DNA from: Trueperaceae bacterium | Lineage (GTDB): Bacteria; Deinococcota; Deinococci; Deinococcales; Trueperaceae | Length of the DNA stretch: 7,981 bases | NCBI GenBank assembly: GCA_011390455.1 | Contig: JAABSI010000115.1 | Span: 1 to 7,981 of the forward strand | Reading direction: 5' to 3' | Part shown: positions 6,461 to 7,981 of the stretch, one piece after another | How the letters are laid out: every line of letters begins with the position of its first letter | Position numbering within the stretch: position 1 is the first letter of the stretch | Position numbers and translations under genes: made by a program | The notes under the pieces: generated by a model | What the model was told of the DNA's origin: nothing | Database searches by the model: none | What the model saw: the letters and a program-made list of their open reading frames with translations, nothing else

Positions 6461-7245
6461 GCCGCGTCCCCGACCAGCTGGCGCAGGTGCGCCACGCTCG
6501 CGCGCACGCCGTCGGCGCCGGTGGCGATCTCGAGGCAGATCGTGCCCGCGAAGTCGCGCAGGAAGGCGGCATGGGGCGCGTAGTCGAGCGACCCCTGGTC
6601 GGTCGCGAGGTGCTCGTCGTTCGCGCCGTGGTTGCCGTGGACGTGCAGGTGGGCGATCGTCGGACCGAGCCCGGAGCGGTAGGCGTCGACCGCCTCGGTG
6701 CCCTCGCGGGTGCCCTGGACGTGCGCGTGGCCGAAGTCGAGGCAGGTGCCCAGCGCGTGCCGGTCGGCCAGGGTGCGCAGCTCGATCGGCGAGCGCAGGA
6801 AGTCCTCGGCGCCGAGCGCCAGGTTCTCGAGCGCGATCGGGACCGGCGCGCCGGCGAGTGCCTGCAGCGAGGCGTCGAGGGCGGCGGTGGCGAGCGCGTC
6901 CGCCTGCGGATGGCGCAGGTAGTGCTGGCCGGTGTGGAGCACGCCGCACGTGGCCCCGACGCGCTCGGCGTACGCGAGGCCGTGCGTCGTGCGCTCGACC
7001 GCGGCGGCGCGAGCGACCGGCATCAAGGAGGCCAGGTTGAGGTCGACGTAGCTCAGGTGGAGCGTGGTCCCGACGCCGGTGGCGCGGCTGAGCGCCGCGA
7101 CGCGGTCCGCGGCCTGCAGGTCGGGGAGCACCTCGTGGAGGTCGAAGGAGAGCTCGACGAAGTCGAGCCGCAGCTCGTCCGCCAGGCGGAAGGCCGCCTC
7201 GACGTCGAGCATCCGTGCGGTCATGGGGGAGAAGCCGAGCCGCAT
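6457..7245 (-). CDS. sugar phosphate isomerase/epimerase family TIM-barrel protein (AP endonuclease 2 fold)
   Basis: A 262-residue cytoplasmic protein of the xylose isomerase-like TIM-barrel superfamily, whose members are mostly sugar epimerases/isomerases or dehydratases and also include endonuclease IV. Candidate metal ligands sit at the ends of successive strands: H104 (VLHTGQ), E140 (IALENL), D170 and H173 (CLDFGHAHV), H201/H203 (HLHVHGNHG), D210/H212 (NDEH) and E239 (CLEIATG). This full set favours an active metal enzyme. The ATG at 7245 has GGAGG seven bases upstream and overlaps the stop of the substrate-binding-protein gene as TGATG. The sugar-uptake neighbour argues for carbohydrate metabolism rather than DNA repair. 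The substrate cannot be told from the sequence. Confidence 0.85.
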   Translation of the reverse strand: MRLGFSPMTARMLDVEAAFRLADELRLDFVELSFDLHEVLPDLQAADRVAALSRATGVGTTLHLSYVDLNLASLMPVARAAAVERTTHGLAYAERVGATCGVLHTGQHYLRHPQADALATAALDASLQALAGAPVPIALENLALGAEDFLRSPIELRTLADRHALGTCLDFGHAHVQGTREGTEAVDAYRSGLGPTIAHLHVHGNHGANDEHLATDQGSLDYAPHAAFLRDFAGTICLEIATGADGVRASVAHLRQLVGDAA

Positions 7246-7883
7246 CAGCGTGCCTCCAGGTCGAGCGCGCGGCGCTGCGCCTCGGCGAGCGCCGCTTCGG
7301 GGCTCTGGTTGCCGCGCAGGGCGCGTTCGAGCGCGTCGTCGAGCAGCCCGCGCCAGGCGTCGAACGACGCGATGCGGGGGCGCGGTACGGCCAGCTCCAG
7401 CTGCGCGAGCGCGGCCGCGCGGTTGGGGTCCTCCGCGTAGAACCCCTCGAGCAGCGGCAGCGCCGCGCGCCGCACCGGGATGTAGTACGACGCCTCGACC
7501 CAGTCGGCGAGGTTCTGGGGCTCGACCAGGAAGCGCCAGAAGGCGAAGGCGGCGCGGCGCTCGGCCTCGCTGGCGCCGCGCAGGACGGTCAGCTGCGCGC
7601 CGCCGAGCGGCACCCGGCCACCCTCGGTGATCGGCACGGGCGCGGCGGCGAGGTCGAACCCGATCGAGAAGCGGCGCACGTCGGGCCAGTTGGCGATGCT
7701 GGCGAAGGTCATCAGGCTGCGGGTGCGGACGAAGGTGAGGATCGCCGGCGTGCTCTCGCTCGCGCCGTAGAAGGCCATCTGGCGGCCGCGGACCAGCTCG
7801 CGGAGCATCGTCAAGGCGGCGACCGCTTCGGGGCCGTCGAGGTTGGGGCCGCCGTCCGGGTGCACGATCGTCTGGGTCGCCAT
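7245..7883 (-). CDS. ABC sugar transporter substrate-binding protein, C-terminal half (UgpB/MalE-type), 5' part displaced
   Basis: These 212 residues match the C-terminal half of a family 1 extracellular sugar-binding protein, normally about 400-430 residues with a signal peptide; none is present here. Recognisable parts are HPDGGPNLDGPEAVAAL (8-24), the helix-strand region around FVRTRSLMTF (51-60), GFDLAAAPVPI (75-85), GGAQLTVLRGASEAERRAAF (94-113), FWRFLVEPQNLADWVEASYYIPVR (115-138, the W and Y-x-P signature) and ALRGNQSPEAALAEAQ (188-203). The ATG at 7883 lies in the second copy of a tandem duplication and has no Shine-Dalgarno. It overlaps the stop of the frame before it as TGATG. It is most likely the downstream piece of an interrupted gene. 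Re-initiation producing a two-part protein is an alternative. The permease and ATPase genes are not in the window. Confidence 0.75.
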   Translation of the reverse strand: MATQTIVHPDGGPNLDGPEAVAALTMLRELVRGRQMAFYGASESTPAILTFVRTRSLMTFASIANWPDVRRFSIGFDLAAAPVPITEGGRVPLGGAQLTVLRGASEAERRAAFAFWRFLVEPQNLADWVEASYYIPVRRAALPLLEGFYAEDPNRAAALAQLELAVPRPRIASFDAWRGLLDDALERALRGNQSPEAALAEAQRRALDLEAR

Positions 7884-7932
7884 CAGCTCGGGCCGCCGTC
7901 CGGGTGCACGATCGTCTGCGTCGCCATCAGCT
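7846..7932. repeat. 44-bp tandem duplication inside the sugar-binding-protein gene
   Basis: The segment from 7846 is repeated 44 bases later from 7890. The copies match over 43 bases with one difference (7875 G versus 7919 C on the plus strand). Each copy carries an identical start, ATG then ATQTIVHPDGGP. Since 44 is not a multiple of three, the duplication shifts frame. The copy nearer the gene's 5' end codes a 14-codon mini-frame, MATQTIVHPDGGPS, closed by a TGA (7885-7883) that overlaps the next ATG. Confidence 0.92.
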
Positions 7933-7981
7933 GGAGGCGTCCCCCAGGTCGCGCTCGCGCGCGAACGCGGCGCGCTGCTTG
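7927..7981 (-). pseudogene. upstream piece of the interrupted sugar-binding-protein gene (partial, runs off window)
   Basis: From the right edge, one minus-strand frame reads KQRAAFARERDLGDASS and stops at TGA 7929-7927. All 17 codons end in G or C, unlike the other two frames, so this is probably the real coding frame entering the window. Its stop overlaps an ATG (7927-7925) as TGATG. The most likely reading is the N-terminal portion of the same substrate-binding protein. It is not in frame with the downstream half, and removing the 44-bp duplication alone would still not restore the frame, so a second one-base indel is needed. It could instead be the true end of a separate upstream gene. 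Confidence 0.45.

Noticed and set aside
6123..7630. Plus-strand frames opposite the membrane protein, TIM-barrel and binding-protein genes
   Set aside because: They have no motifs and the skewed composition typical of shadow frames, while the minus-strand genes carry recognisable residues and ribosome-binding sites.
7846..7932. Direct repeat considered as the start of a CRISPR array
   Set aside because: There are only two units directly abutting with no spacer, and they lie within a coding sequence; it is a simple tandem duplication.
7881..7932. Programmed ribosomal frameshift in the binding-protein gene
   Set aside because: No slippery heptamer or downstream structure is evident at the junctions, and two separate frame changes would be needed. 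Stop/restart or gene decay fits better.
1..7981. tRNA, rRNA, riboswitch, insertion sequence or phage genes
   Set aside because: I saw no cloverleaf or rRNA-like stretch, no transposase or integrase motifs, and no intergenic space large enough for a riboswitch; the longest gaps are about 70 bp.

Overview
The window is very GC-rich (roughly 70-75% by eye) and nearly all coding. It reads as an ordinary chromosomal segment of a high-GC bacterium. The murI-rph-rdgB run joined by overlapping stop/start codons, a class II FBPase, and several starts with no Shine-Dalgarno but a TANNNT-like box just upstream together suggest the Deinococcota, perhaps a Truepera-like lineage. That assignment is inference; there is no rRNA or other marker to settle it.

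Layout from left to right. Positions 3-62 hold the 3' end of an unidentified plus-strand gene. glpX (132-1154, +) is a complete class II fructose-1,6-bisphosphatase. Everything after it is on the minus strand. phrB (1176-2696) is an iron-sulfur (6-4) photolyase/cryptochrome facing glpX. A perfect 13-bp hairpin (2711-2742) separates it from a secreted TPR protein (2764-3654). A gap of about 70 bp with small inverted repeats separates that from a tight run transcribed right to left: sugar ABC substrate-binding protein (broken or split, past 7981 to 7245), a sugar phosphate isomerase/epimerase-type TIM-barrel protein (7245-6457), an unrecognised four-helix membrane protein (6460-6008), murI (6003-5095), rph (5098-4349) and rdgB (4352-3726). 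Junctions in this run are 1- or 4-base overlaps or a 4-base gap, so it is probably one transcript.

Functionally, the run couples a sugar uptake/catabolism end to housekeeping steps: D-glutamate for peptidoglycan, tRNA 3' trimming, and clean-up of non-canonical purine nucleotides. glpX gives gluconeogenesis and phrB gives light-driven DNA repair.

I found no clear undescribed system. The oddest spot is at 7846-7932. There, a 44-bp tandem duplication inside the substrate-binding-protein gene creates two successive TGATG stop/start junctions in different frames, so the gene is either a decayed or mis-assembled copy or a split gene held together by re-initiation.
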